A stretch of 64,000 nucleotides of DNA from Alistipes sp. (GTDB lineage: Bacteria > Bacteroidota > Bacteroidia > Bacteroidales > Rikenellaceae): assembly GCA_017381935.1 (NCBI GenBank), contig JAFOBG010000019.1, positions 59,470 to 123,469 on the forward strand. Reading direction: 5' to 3'. The translations under genes and the position numbers were made by a program. Shown piece by piece: positions 44,076-51,641 of the stretch. Every line of letters starts with the position of its first letter. Position 1 is the first letter of the stretch. Under the pieces are notes generated by a model. That model saw only the letters and a list, made by a program, of their open reading frames with translations, had not been told where the DNA came from and did not search any database.

Positions 44076-47000
44076 ATGAGAAGATTTGGATTATTTTCAA
44101 TCTTATGTGCTCTTTTTGTTATGTCGTGTACTGACAATGGAGAGGAGATTGATAAGGGAGGTGATGTAGTATCCCCAACTACCATAACCTCCGTTACAGC
44201 AGTAATTGATAATCAAACTCGCGCAAGTGCTGTGATTGGCGCAGATGAGAATCTGCAGGTGTTCTGGAGTGGTAGTGATAAAATCGCTATTACAGATTTT
44301 ACTAAGAAATCAACATTCTCAATCAAGAAGGGCGCAGGTAGTGTTACAGGTACATTTAGTGGTACGTTTGAGGTTGGTAATCAGGCTCTATATGCAGCTT
44401 ATCCGGCATCAGCGGTTACAACTACAGACGCAGGAGTTAAACTGACAATTCCATCATCTCAGAGCTATGTGGTTGCTCGAGGTACTGATTTGAAAGATAA
44501 GCTACTTCTGGTTGGAGAGGCTACTACAGAGGATAATCAGAACTTCACCCTCTCTATGGCAGCAGCTGTTTTGCAGTTTGATGTAACTCTTCAGGCAGAG
44601 CGAGAGATTCGCTCTATTACCATGACTGCAGAGCAGTGTGGTTTCGTTGGTGAGGGTATGGTGGACTTCTCTACCGGCTCTATTAATCAAGTAAATGGCA
44701 AATCGCTCACTCTTAGTTATGCAGCACCATCAAAGGGCGTGTCAAAAGGTGGTTGGGCTACAGTTGCTCCTGTGGACTTTAAGTCGGCAGCAGGAAAGGT
44801 ATTTTATGAAGTGCTTACAGACCAGGGTGTGATAACCTTCTGCCATAAGCCTGAACTTAAGATGGAGGCTGGCGAGATTTATACAGTATCCCTTTCTGTA
44901 GAAGACTTTGTTCAGGTAGCTACAAAGGCTGAGTTGGTTGAGGGTACATACTTCGATAGTAACGGTATGATAGAGCCAGAGCCTGATCCGGATCCTGCAC
45001 CAGAGGTTGATCCTAAACTCAATGTTCGTGCAGTTCGTGCTACCGACTCAACAATCACTATCGGATGGACTATCACAGAGGCTAACATACCTTATCTTGC
45101 AGAGATTATTCCTAATGCAAATGGTAACTATGCAACTGATATTACAAAGCAGTATAAAGTTGCCCTTTATCGTGATGAGGCTTGTACAGACCTTGTAGTC
45201 AGCGTTCAGCCGGTACAGCATAATGAGAAGGATAATAAGGCACTCTTTGATGCAAATCAAGCTCCTCCACGCTTTGTATTTAGTGGTCTTGAACCTGCAA
45301 CAACATACTATGCAAAGGTTACTAATATTACAGATAACTACTCTAATACTAAGCCTATTCAGATTACAACTAAGGCCTCTGTAGCAGATAAGAGGAGCGT
45401 TGTTACCTCTAATGCACGAGTGGGTGATATGATTGTATTTGAGAACTTTGCAGGCCTTGTGTATGCCGGTGAGGGTAGTGCACGTGGCGCCGGTATTTCT
45501 CGAACAGACCGTAACACTATCACTTCTTTCGATGGCGTAGATGTTAAGGGTGAGATTAAAGCAAGCAACAGCGGCTACTATGTTGTAGATGCCGGAACAG
45601 AGATAGGCTTATTTAATACATTGGCTGGTGTCATTGATGAAATGGGTCTTGATAAGTGGGGCTGGATTGGTGGCAAGGATGGTGCAAATGGAGGCTCTGT
45701 CTGCGCTCGTTCTGGTTTCTTGAAGATTGGTACTACAAGTAATCGCTCATTTATATGTACGCCTATTATTAACGCAATTCCTGCAGGTAAGCAGGCAACT
45801 GTTCGTGTAGTATTTAATGCTGCTCCTTATGGCTCACATGCAAAGGAGACTGTCTCTGACTATGATGCAGAGCGTTATGTTGCTGTACAGTTACTCGCAA
45901 ATGCCTCTCTTGGAAGTGATAATAAGATGAGCTATAAGGCTGTTACAGACCGTGTAGAGTTGACTCTTCAGGGTAATCATGTCTCTGATTGGAAAGAATA
46001 CACTGTAACTCTTAGCGGTGTAACATCAGGTAGTTCTATTGCCTTGGGAGGTGCATTGGATGCAACATCTACAAACCGTATGTTCTTGGATGATATTCGT
46101 GTTTATGTAGATGCAATTGAGGATGCTCCGGCAGAGCCTGTTGCAGAGGGCGTTATTACATATAGTGATGGTACACCTGCAGCAGGAGTGTCAGTGTCAG
46201 ACGGATTTTCTGTAGTCCAGACTGCGGCGGACGGAAGCTTTAAGATTGATCCACATCAGGATGCATGGTATATCTATTACTCAATTCCTGAGGATTGTCA
46301 GGTGCCAATTAATCAGTATGGACAGCCTGCATTCTTTACAAAGTATGTTGAGAACAGAACTAAGTATAACTTTACACTTACTAAGTTAAGTGGAGGTAAG
46401 GAGACCAACTTCTCACTCTTCTGCCTTGCGGATCCTCAGTGTAAAGATGCTACTCATCGTAACCGTTTTAATAGAGAGTGTGTACCTGATGTTAAGAGCC
46501 ATTCTGCATCGAAATCTACACCTTGCTATGGAGTTACTTTAGGTGATGTAGCATACTCAGAGGGTAGCCGTAACTGTGAGTCTCAAATGCCTCATCTGCG
46601 TACTCATATGTCAAAAGATAATATTGGCATACCTATTTTCCAGACAATGGGTAATCATGATTATACTTACTTCTATACAAATAAACCAATCTCGGCAGAC
46701 GAGAACTCTTCTACATATAATATTAAGGCTCAGCGAGTATTTGAGGATATATTTGGCCCTATTGATTATTCATGGAATAGAGGTGATGCACATATTGTCT
46801 GCATGCGTAATATGCAGTGGAATAGTAACACAAGTGCCGGCGACTACTCTATGTGGTTTACCGATGAGCAGTATAAATGGCTGGAGAAAGATTTGTCATT
46901 TGTGCCAAAGGATAAACTTGTCATCTTCTGTGTGCATATTCCGCTAACAAACTCAAATGGTAAGAATGTTCAGAAGGTTATCTCTCTGCTTAAGCAGTTT

Positions 47001-47684
47001 AAGGAGGCTCATATTATGTCAGGTCATACCCACTATATGCGTAATGAACCAACACTCTCAGGTGGTATTTATGAGCACGTACACGCAGCTGTTTGTGGAA
47101 CATGGTGGTACTCAAGAGTAAATGGTGATGGTTGCCCAAATGGCTATGGAGTATATGATATTGAGGGTAATACTATCAAGAATTGGTACTATAAGGGTGT
47201 TAATGATGGTATGAATGACCGTGATTATCAGATTCGTCTCTATCGTGGTAACCTTAAGTGTGGAGGTACTCATGAGTATATACAACTACAGCATGGCGAT
47301 GGCGTGATACTTGCTAACGTCTTTAATGCTGATACGTCATGGACTGTTAAGGTTTATGAGGATGGTGTATATTCTGGAACTATGACAAGAATTTCTAATA
47401 AGAAGGTCGCTCCGGAGGCTGGTACCAGCCAGAGTAATCCAACAAAGCCATCCACTGCTTCAAGTCAGGACTGGTGGGCTATTGGCTACCATATTGGCGT
47501 GGTTGGTAGAGGTCATGTGGGAGGAACACGTGCAAACTACCTCACTAATGGTTTCCATATGTATAAATATACTCTTAAGAATAAGAATGCAGCTATTCGA
47601 GTTGAGGCTACAGACCGATTTGGTATAACATACTCAACTTCAGACATCGTGGGAGATTATGATTACTCTCTGATGACAAGATAG
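44076..47684 (+). CDS. Fimbrillin-like head + FN3 + calcineurin-type phosphoesterase lipoprotein (paralog B)
   Basis: A 1202-residue paralog of the protein at 38.8 kb. Lipobox VMSC; fimbrillin-like domain about 35-285; Asp/Glu-Pro linker near 303-312; an FN3-like domain (about 315-440, AVRATDSTITIGWTI); a lectin- or adhesin-like beta domain (about 450-680, ending FLDDIRVYVD). Then come the same TPAAGVSVSDGF unit and the phosphoesterase with D786-P-Q, GNHD (859-862) and GHTH (983-986). Compared with paralog A, about 380 residues are inserted at the linker. The two phosphoesterase halves are strongly alike by eye. The role is likely extracellular hydrolysis of a phosphoester or phospho-glycan (inference). 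It ends in a bidirectional terminator. Confidence 0.85.
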   Translation: MRRFGLFSILCALFVMSCTDNGEEIDKGGDVVSPTTITSVTAVIDNQTRASAVIGADENLQVFWSGSDKIAITDFTKKSTFSIKKGAGSVTGTFSGTFEVGNQALYAAYPASAVTTTDAGVKLTIPSSQSYVVARGTDLKDKLLLVGEATTEDNQNFTLSMAAAVLQFDVTLQAEREIRSITMTAEQCGFVGEGMVDFSTGSINQVNGKSLTLSYAAPSKGVSKGGWATVAPVDFKSAAGKVFYEVLTDQGVITFCHKPELKMEAGEIYTVSLSVEDFVQVATKAELVEGTYFDSNGMIEPEPDPDPAPEVDPKLNVRAVRATDSTITIGWTITEANIPYLAEIIPNANGNYATDITKQYKVALYRDEACTDLVVSVQPVQHNEKDNKALFDANQAPPRFVFSGLEPATTYYAKVTNITDNYSNTKPIQITTKASVADKRSVVTSNARVGDMIVFENFAGLVYAGEGSARGAGISRTDRNTITSFDGVDVKGEIKASNSGYYVVDAGTEIGLFNTLAGVIDEMGLDKWGWIGGKDGANGGSVCARSGFLKIGTTSNRSFICTPIINAIPAGKQATVRVVFNAAPYGSHAKETVSDYDAERYVAVQLLANASLGSDNKMSYKAVTDRVELTLQGNHVSDWKEYTVTLSGVTSGSSIALGGALDATSTNRMFLDDIRVYVDAIEDAPAEPVAEGVITYSDGTPAAGVSVSDGFSVVQTAADGSFKIDPHQDAWYIYYSIPEDCQVPINQYGQPAFFTKYVENRTKYNFTLTKLSGGKETNFSLFCLADPQCKDATHRNRFNRECVPDVKSHSASKSTPCYGVTLGDVAYSEGSRNCESQMPHLRTHMSKDNIGIPIFQTMGNHDYTYFYTNKPISADENSSTYNIKAQRVFEDIFGPIDYSWNRGDAHIVCMRNMQWNSNTSAGDYSMWFTDEQYKWLEKDLSFVPKDKLVIFCVHIPLTNSNGKNVQKVISLLKQFKEAHIMSGHTHYMRNEPTLSGGIYEHVHAAVCGTWWYSRVNGDGCPNGYGVYDIEGNTIKNWYYKGVNDGMNDRDYQIRLYRGNLKCGGTHEYIQLQHGDGVILANVFNADTSWTVKVYEDGVYSGTMTRISNKKVAPEAGTSQSNPTKPSTASSQDWWAIGYHIGVVGRGHVGGTRANYLTNGFHMYKYTLKNKNAAIRVEATDRFGITYSTSDIVGDYDYSLMTR

Positions 47685-47700
47685 TATTGTGAATAATAAC

Positions 47701-47735
47701 AAAAAATCCCAGCAGTTTTACTGCCGGGATTTTTT
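47701..47735. terminator. Bidirectional terminator
   Basis: AAAAAATCCC-A-GCAG/CTGC-C-GGGATTTTTT (47701-47715 with 47721-47735), one mismatch, 5-nt loop, A and T runs on both sides. It serves the phosphoesterase (plus) and pepD (minus). Confidence 0.85.
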
Positions 47736-47751
47736 GTTATTATTAACTTAC

Positions 47752-49194
47752 TTACTTTACACGTTTAAGTACGTCAAGTAGGAGTTGATAGAATTTATCT
47801 ACAGTTGCAATCTCAAGTCTCTCGTCAGGTGAGTGTACTCCTCTGAGGGTTGGACCGAATGATACCATCTCAAGTTGAGGATACTTCTCTAAGAATAGTC
47901 CGCACTCCAGTCCTGCATGGATAGCTCTTACTTTTGGTTCTGAACCGAATAACTCTTTGTAGGAGTCGATAGACCAACGTAACAGGTCTGAGTTCGGATT
48001 TGGAGTCCATCCTGGATAACCGTCTGAGTGCTCAACATTAGCACCGGCTAATAACAAAACAGCCTCAATGCTGTTTTTAGCATCATTTTTAGCTCTCTCT
48101 ACAGATGAACGCTGAGAGGTAGTGATAACTATTTGGCCATCTATAAACTTGACAGATGCAAGGTTAGTAGATGTTTCAACCAAGCCTTTCATAGTCTGAG
48201 ACATAGCAAGAACTCCATTAGGAAGACCTATAAGGGCGGCAAGAAGATTGTTTTGTGCCTCTGAATCTATTGCATGTTGAGCCTCTGCCTGACCTACTGT
48301 AATGGCTAAGTTAGGCTCTGTTTGTGCGTATAGGGCCTTTACGGCTGAGATATATGTTGCCAAAGAGGTCTCGAAAAGTAGAGCTGTATGCTCAGGTACT
48401 GCAACAACAGCATTAGCCTCACGAGGAATGGCATTACGTAGATTGCCACCGTCAAATGAACAGAGACGAATGTCGTATCGCTGAGCCTCATATAAGAAAG
48501 CAGCAAGAATCTTGTTAGAGTTGCCTAATCCCTTGTCGATGTCATCGCCTGAGTGTCCACCCTTTAAATTTGAGATGGCAATGCGATAGTAGTCATAGCC
48601 TGAAGGCAGAGCCTCGGTAGAGTAATCAATTTTACCTACTGTGTCAACGCCACCTGCACAACCTATAAATATTTCACCCTCATCTTCAGAGTCGAGGTTG
48701 ATAAGATACTTACCATTCAACATACCCTCTCCGAGGTTAAATGCACCTGTGAGGCCTGTCTCTTCATCGACTGTAAACAGGGCTTCAATAGGGCCATGCT
48801 CTACTTGTGGGTCGATTAGTACAGCCAATGCAGCAGCCATTCCTATACCGCAGTCAGCACCAAGCGTAGTACCATGAGCTTTTACCCAACCATCTACAAT
48901 CTGAGTGCGAATAGGGTCGGTGTCAAAGTTGTGAGATACTTCTGAATTTTTCTCACATACCATATCCATATGCGACTGTAAGATTACAGTAGGAACTTGC
49001 TCATATCCCTTTGTTGCAGCTTTGCGCATTACAACATTTCCGATTTGGTCTTTTTGGTAGTCTATACCGTGCTTTTGTGCAAACTCAATTAAGAAGGCGA
49101 TAATCTTCTCCTCTCTCTTCGATGGACGCGGAACTTGCGTAATATCATCGAATAATTCCCACACAAGTTGTGGACTAAGATTTCTGATTGACAT
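47752..49194 (-). CDS. pepD: Cytosolic beta-alanyl/aminoacyl-histidine dipeptidase
   Basis: A 480-residue M20 metallopeptidase of the PepD (Xaa-His dipeptidase) type. Zinc motif LQSHMDMV has H75 and D77; GADCGIG has D114; TVDEETG has the catalytic E144 and metal E145. The C-terminal VRAIHAGLECGLF region is typical. It splits dipeptides, with a preference for Xaa-His. It follows ispF by 4 nt. Confidence 0.94.
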   Translation of the reverse strand: MSIRNLSPQLVWELFDDITQVPRPSKREEKIIAFLIEFAQKHGIDYQKDQIGNVVMRKAATKGYEQVPTVILQSHMDMVCEKNSEVSHNFDTDPIRTQIVDGWVKAHGTTLGADCGIGMAAALAVLIDPQVEHGPIEALFTVDEETGLTGAFNLGEGMLNGKYLINLDSEDEGEIFIGCAGGVDTVGKIDYSTEALPSGYDYYRIAISNLKGGHSGDDIDKGLGNSNKILAAFLYEAQRYDIRLCSFDGGNLRNAIPREANAVVAVPEHTALLFETSLATYISAVKALYAQTEPNLAITVGQAEAQHAIDSEAQNNLLAALIGLPNGVLAMSQTMKGLVETSTNLASVKFIDGQIVITTSQRSSVERAKNDAKNSIEAVLLLAGANVEHSDGYPGWTPNPNSDLLRWSIDSYKELFGSEPKVRAIHAGLECGLFLEKYPQLEMVSFGPTLRGVHSPDERLEIATVDKFYQLLLDVLKRVK

Positions 49195-49198
49195 AATA

Positions 49199-49678
49199 TT
49201 ACTTTTTATAAATTAGTGCGACAGCTGTTGCAGAGACTCCGAGCTCTTCTCCTTCAAAACCAAGATGCTCTGTTGTTGTAGCTTTGACAGATACATCAGA
49301 AATATCAATGCCGATGACTTTGGCTATCTGATTACGCATAGAGTCTATGTGCGGACGAAGTTTAGGACGTTGCATAGCTATTGTTGAGTCTATGTTGCTT
49401 ATTGTGTAGCCCTCTGCTGTAAGCGTCTGAGCTACTCTTGTGAGCAATATTCTTGAGTCGATACCTTTAAACTCTGAAGAGGTATCGGGAAAGTGCTTGC
49501 CAATATCTCCTAACGCAGCGGCCCCAAGTAACGCATCGCAAATGGCGTGTATCAGCACATCTCCATCAGAATGCGCTATACAACCCTTTGTGTGCTCAAT
49601 CTCAACACCTCCCAAAACTAATCTGAGTCCTTCGCCTAATGCGTGTACATCGTATCCATGCCCAATTCTGAATTTCAT
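49199..49678 (-). CDS. ispF: 2-C-methyl-D-erythritol 2,4-cyclodiphosphate synthase
   Basis: A 159-residue IspF of the MEP isoprenoid pathway. Zinc ligands D10, H12 (GYDVHAL) and H44 ([13 protein letters not shown]). AHSDGD and the C-terminal region [16 protein letters not shown] are diagnostic. It has a promoter with TTTG (plus 49730-49733), 19 nt and TATCTTTG (plus 49703-49710). Confidence 0.97.
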   Translation of the reverse strand: MKFRIGHGYDVHALGEGLRLVLGGVEIEHTKGCIAHSDGDVLIHAICDALLGAAALGDIGKHFPDTSSEFKGIDSRILLTRVAQTLTAEGYTISNIDSTIAMQRPKLRPHIDSMRNQIAKVIGIDISDVSVKATTTEHLGFEGEELGVSATAVALIYKK

Positions 49679-49702
49679 ATCTCTGCAATTATTTTTCTTC
49701 TA

Positions 49703-49733
49703 CAAAGATAGTTATTTTTCTCTGTTTTTCAAA
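49703..49733 (-). promoter_or_regulatory. ispF-pepD promoter
   Basis: Minus strand TTTG (plus 49730-49733), 19-nt spacer, TATCTTTG (plus 49703-49710). It overlaps the 3' end of the DUF4251 gene upstream. Confidence 0.7.
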
Positions 49734-50185
49734 TTGTATAACGCACCAATGTATCTCATTGTTCCCTCTGGTGCAACTATAGCAGTCTGAGCTCTACCTG
49801 TTGAGGGTTCTACAACAACCTCTACAGCCCAAGTGTAAGGGGTGTGCTGAAGAGTGAAAAGTACTCGCCAATAGTCGTTATCGATAAATGATGCAGAGTA
49901 GTCTTGCACTGTTGTTGTGAACTGCTCGGTATAAATTGACATGCTTACCCATTCTACGGGCATAGAGAGGGTTGCCAAAGAGTCGTTGAGGTTTAAGTAA
50001 AAATTGTAATCAAATATATCTCTGGTAGTTCCACTTGTTGGGTTTTGCATTGTTATAGGTCGGAAACTCCATTGTCGTTTTACAATCAGAGAGTCGCTTT
50101 GAGCAATCTCTCTATCTTTTCTGTTGGATGCAAAAGAGGTTGTAATGCCAAATAACATTACAACCAAAAGAGTGTAGTATTTCAT
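49712..50185 (-). CDS. DUF4251-like exported protein, second copy
   Basis: A 157-residue exported protein (signal peptide ending near SFAS). It resembles its upstream neighbour in the DUF4251 pattern: WSFRPITMQNPTSGTTR...YNFYLNLNDSLATLSMPV, then aromatic strands. It is coupled to the upstream copy by a TAATG overlap. Function unknown. Confidence 0.65.
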   Translation of the reverse strand: MKYYTLLVVMLFGITTSFASNRKDREIAQSDSLIVKRQWSFRPITMQNPTSGTTRDIFDYNFYLNLNDSLATLSMPVEWVSMSIYTEQFTTTVQDYSASFIDNDYWRVLFTLQHTPYTWAVEVVVEPSTGRAQTAIVAPEGTMRYIGALYNLKNREK

Positions 50186-50772
50186 TAGTTAATACTTATA
50201 ATTGAACCGTTGTACTGTACATCTGGATACCACGTAGAGGCAATAGTAAGTGTTGCACTTCCGGATGAGGAGAATATATCAAGTGAAAAGTTGTACTCTG
50301 TAGCCGAGAAGAGATATGAAGAGAATGATACATTCCAACCATCTCGGGTCTGCTCTGTAATATATCGAGATACAGAAGGTAGTGTGTAGTTGAGCAGAAC
50401 GAAGTAGTATGGGGGAGTAACACCTTTTATATAAGGGAGACATATATCAACCTCTGTATCCCATACAGATAACTCGTAGTTGGGATTATTTAATAGTCGA
50501 GTAGAACCTGCAGGCTGCTGTTGTATATCAGTCGGTACAAACTTGAAGTTGCGAGATAGAACAATAGAGTCCATAAACTTCTCATACTCAGCAAGACGCT
50601 GTGCTCGGCGTTGCTCTCGGGCAAGATGACGAGCCTCTCTGGTGTCGTTAATTGGTTGCATGGAGGTCGATGCAGCTTTTGAATGGCTGTTTTTGCTTGA
50701 TTGAGTGTAGCCTATAATAGCAATAGTGGCTGCAGTAAGCAAAAAAATCGAAAATAGGATTTTACGTTTCAT
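50185..50772 (-). CDS. DUF4251 exported protein, first copy
   Basis: A 195-residue protein with an N-terminal membrane anchor or signal, a charged helical linker (TREARHLAREQRRAQRL) and a DUF4251 domain: NFKFVPTDIQQQPAGS, LPYIKGV, YYFVLL. DUF4251 is confined mostly to Bacteroidota and has no known function. A 7-bp hairpin (GTAGTGT/ACACTAC) lies directly before the ATG. Confidence 0.75.
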   Translation of the reverse strand: MKRKILFSIFLLTAATIAIIGYTQSSKNSHSKAASTSMQPINDTREARHLAREQRRAQRLAEYEKFMDSIVLSRNFKFVPTDIQQQPAGSTRLLNNPNYELSVWDTEVDICLPYIKGVTPPYYFVLLNYTLPSVSRYITEQTRDGWNVSFSSYLFSATEYNFSLDIFSSSGSATLTIASTWYPDVQYNGSIISIN

Positions 50773-50827
50773 ATGCGTAGTGTTTTTAGTTACACTACAC
50801 TATATTCAAATACCGAGCCGAAACAGA

Positions 50828-51604
50828 TTAGTTGTTGTAGTGGCTCTCATGTATAGGGGTGATAACAAAAGAGTCCTCAGATGAGTGGATACCCTCTTTG
50901 TATGATAGTATGCCTGTAATTGATACTTCCCCTTGAGGTAGTCTATTCCCATATCCCCGAGCGTCTGGAGCTATGTAGAGGAAAATTTGGCCGCCAAAAT
51001 AGTCGACAAAGCGGTGATAACCTCCTGCATATATGCTCTCTTCACTACTTTTAGCAAAGTGATGCATCTGTTCAAGGGTGATTAATCTACCACATAGAGA
51101 GTGTGTTAGTTGTGATATGGATAGATTAAGCGGATAGGTAGGCTGTGTAACATTTGTACGAATAATGTGCTTGCTTATAAAGGTCTCCGATTTGATGTTC
51201 TCCATGCGGTAGCTATCGTATATATATTTTGGAGCGCCGATTAAGAGTATGTCATTCTTTATCTCTATGCATAGCCCGTTTAAGGATACTATTACCTCAG
51301 AACCAATTGGATAGAGACTGTATATGCAGTTGAGGTTTAGGCAAATCTGTGCTGCAGCCTGCCCGTCATCTATAAATAGAGCGTTTGATATATATCCATC
51401 CTTGTCTGAACTGATTACAATACCTTTAATAGCTATATCACTATTTATTACCAGCCCTCCATGCTTACACATGTCATAGAGTTGAGATATTGTAGAGTTT
51501 ACATCACTTTGCTCTAACACTATCTGCGGCTCTTTGAACTTGCCGTTGTAGCATCCTGAAAATAGCAGTATTGTTGTGAATATGATGAATAAAAAATATT
51601 TCAT
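50828..51604 (-). CDS. DUF5689-like lipoprotein
   Basis: A 258-residue lipoprotein (lipobox FSGC) with the OB-like beta domain of DUF5689: SDIAIKGIVISSDKDGYISNALFIDDGQAAAQI. Such domains occur in Bacteroidota surface proteins, often next to nucleases or adhesins. It is upstream of the DUF4251 pair on the same strand. A TAATTTTG box (plus 51609-51616) ends 4 nt before the ATG. Confidence 0.75.
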   Translation of the reverse strand: MKYFLFIIFTTILLFSGCYNGKFKEPQIVLEQSDVNSTISQLYDMCKHGGLVINSDIAIKGIVISSDKDGYISNALFIDDGQAAAQICLNLNCIYSLYPIGSEVIVSLNGLCIEIKNDILLIGAPKYIYDSYRMENIKSETFISKHIIRTNVTQPTYPLNLSISQLTHSLCGRLITLEQMHHFAKSSEESIYAGGYHRFVDYFGGQIFLYIAPDARGYGNRLPQGEVSITGILSYKEGIHSSEDSFVITPIHESHYNN

Positions 51605-51608
51605 ACAG

Positions 51609-51636
51609 CAAAATTAATAACATTTTGTTATCTTTG
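51609..51636. promoter_or_regulatory. Divergent -7 boxes
   Basis: TAATTTTG on the minus strand (plus 51609-51616) faces the DUF5689 gene. TATCTTTG (51629-51636, plus) faces the golvesin/amidase-like gene, with 5 nt between the box and its ATG. Confidence 0.6.
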
Positions 51637-51641
51637 CATCT

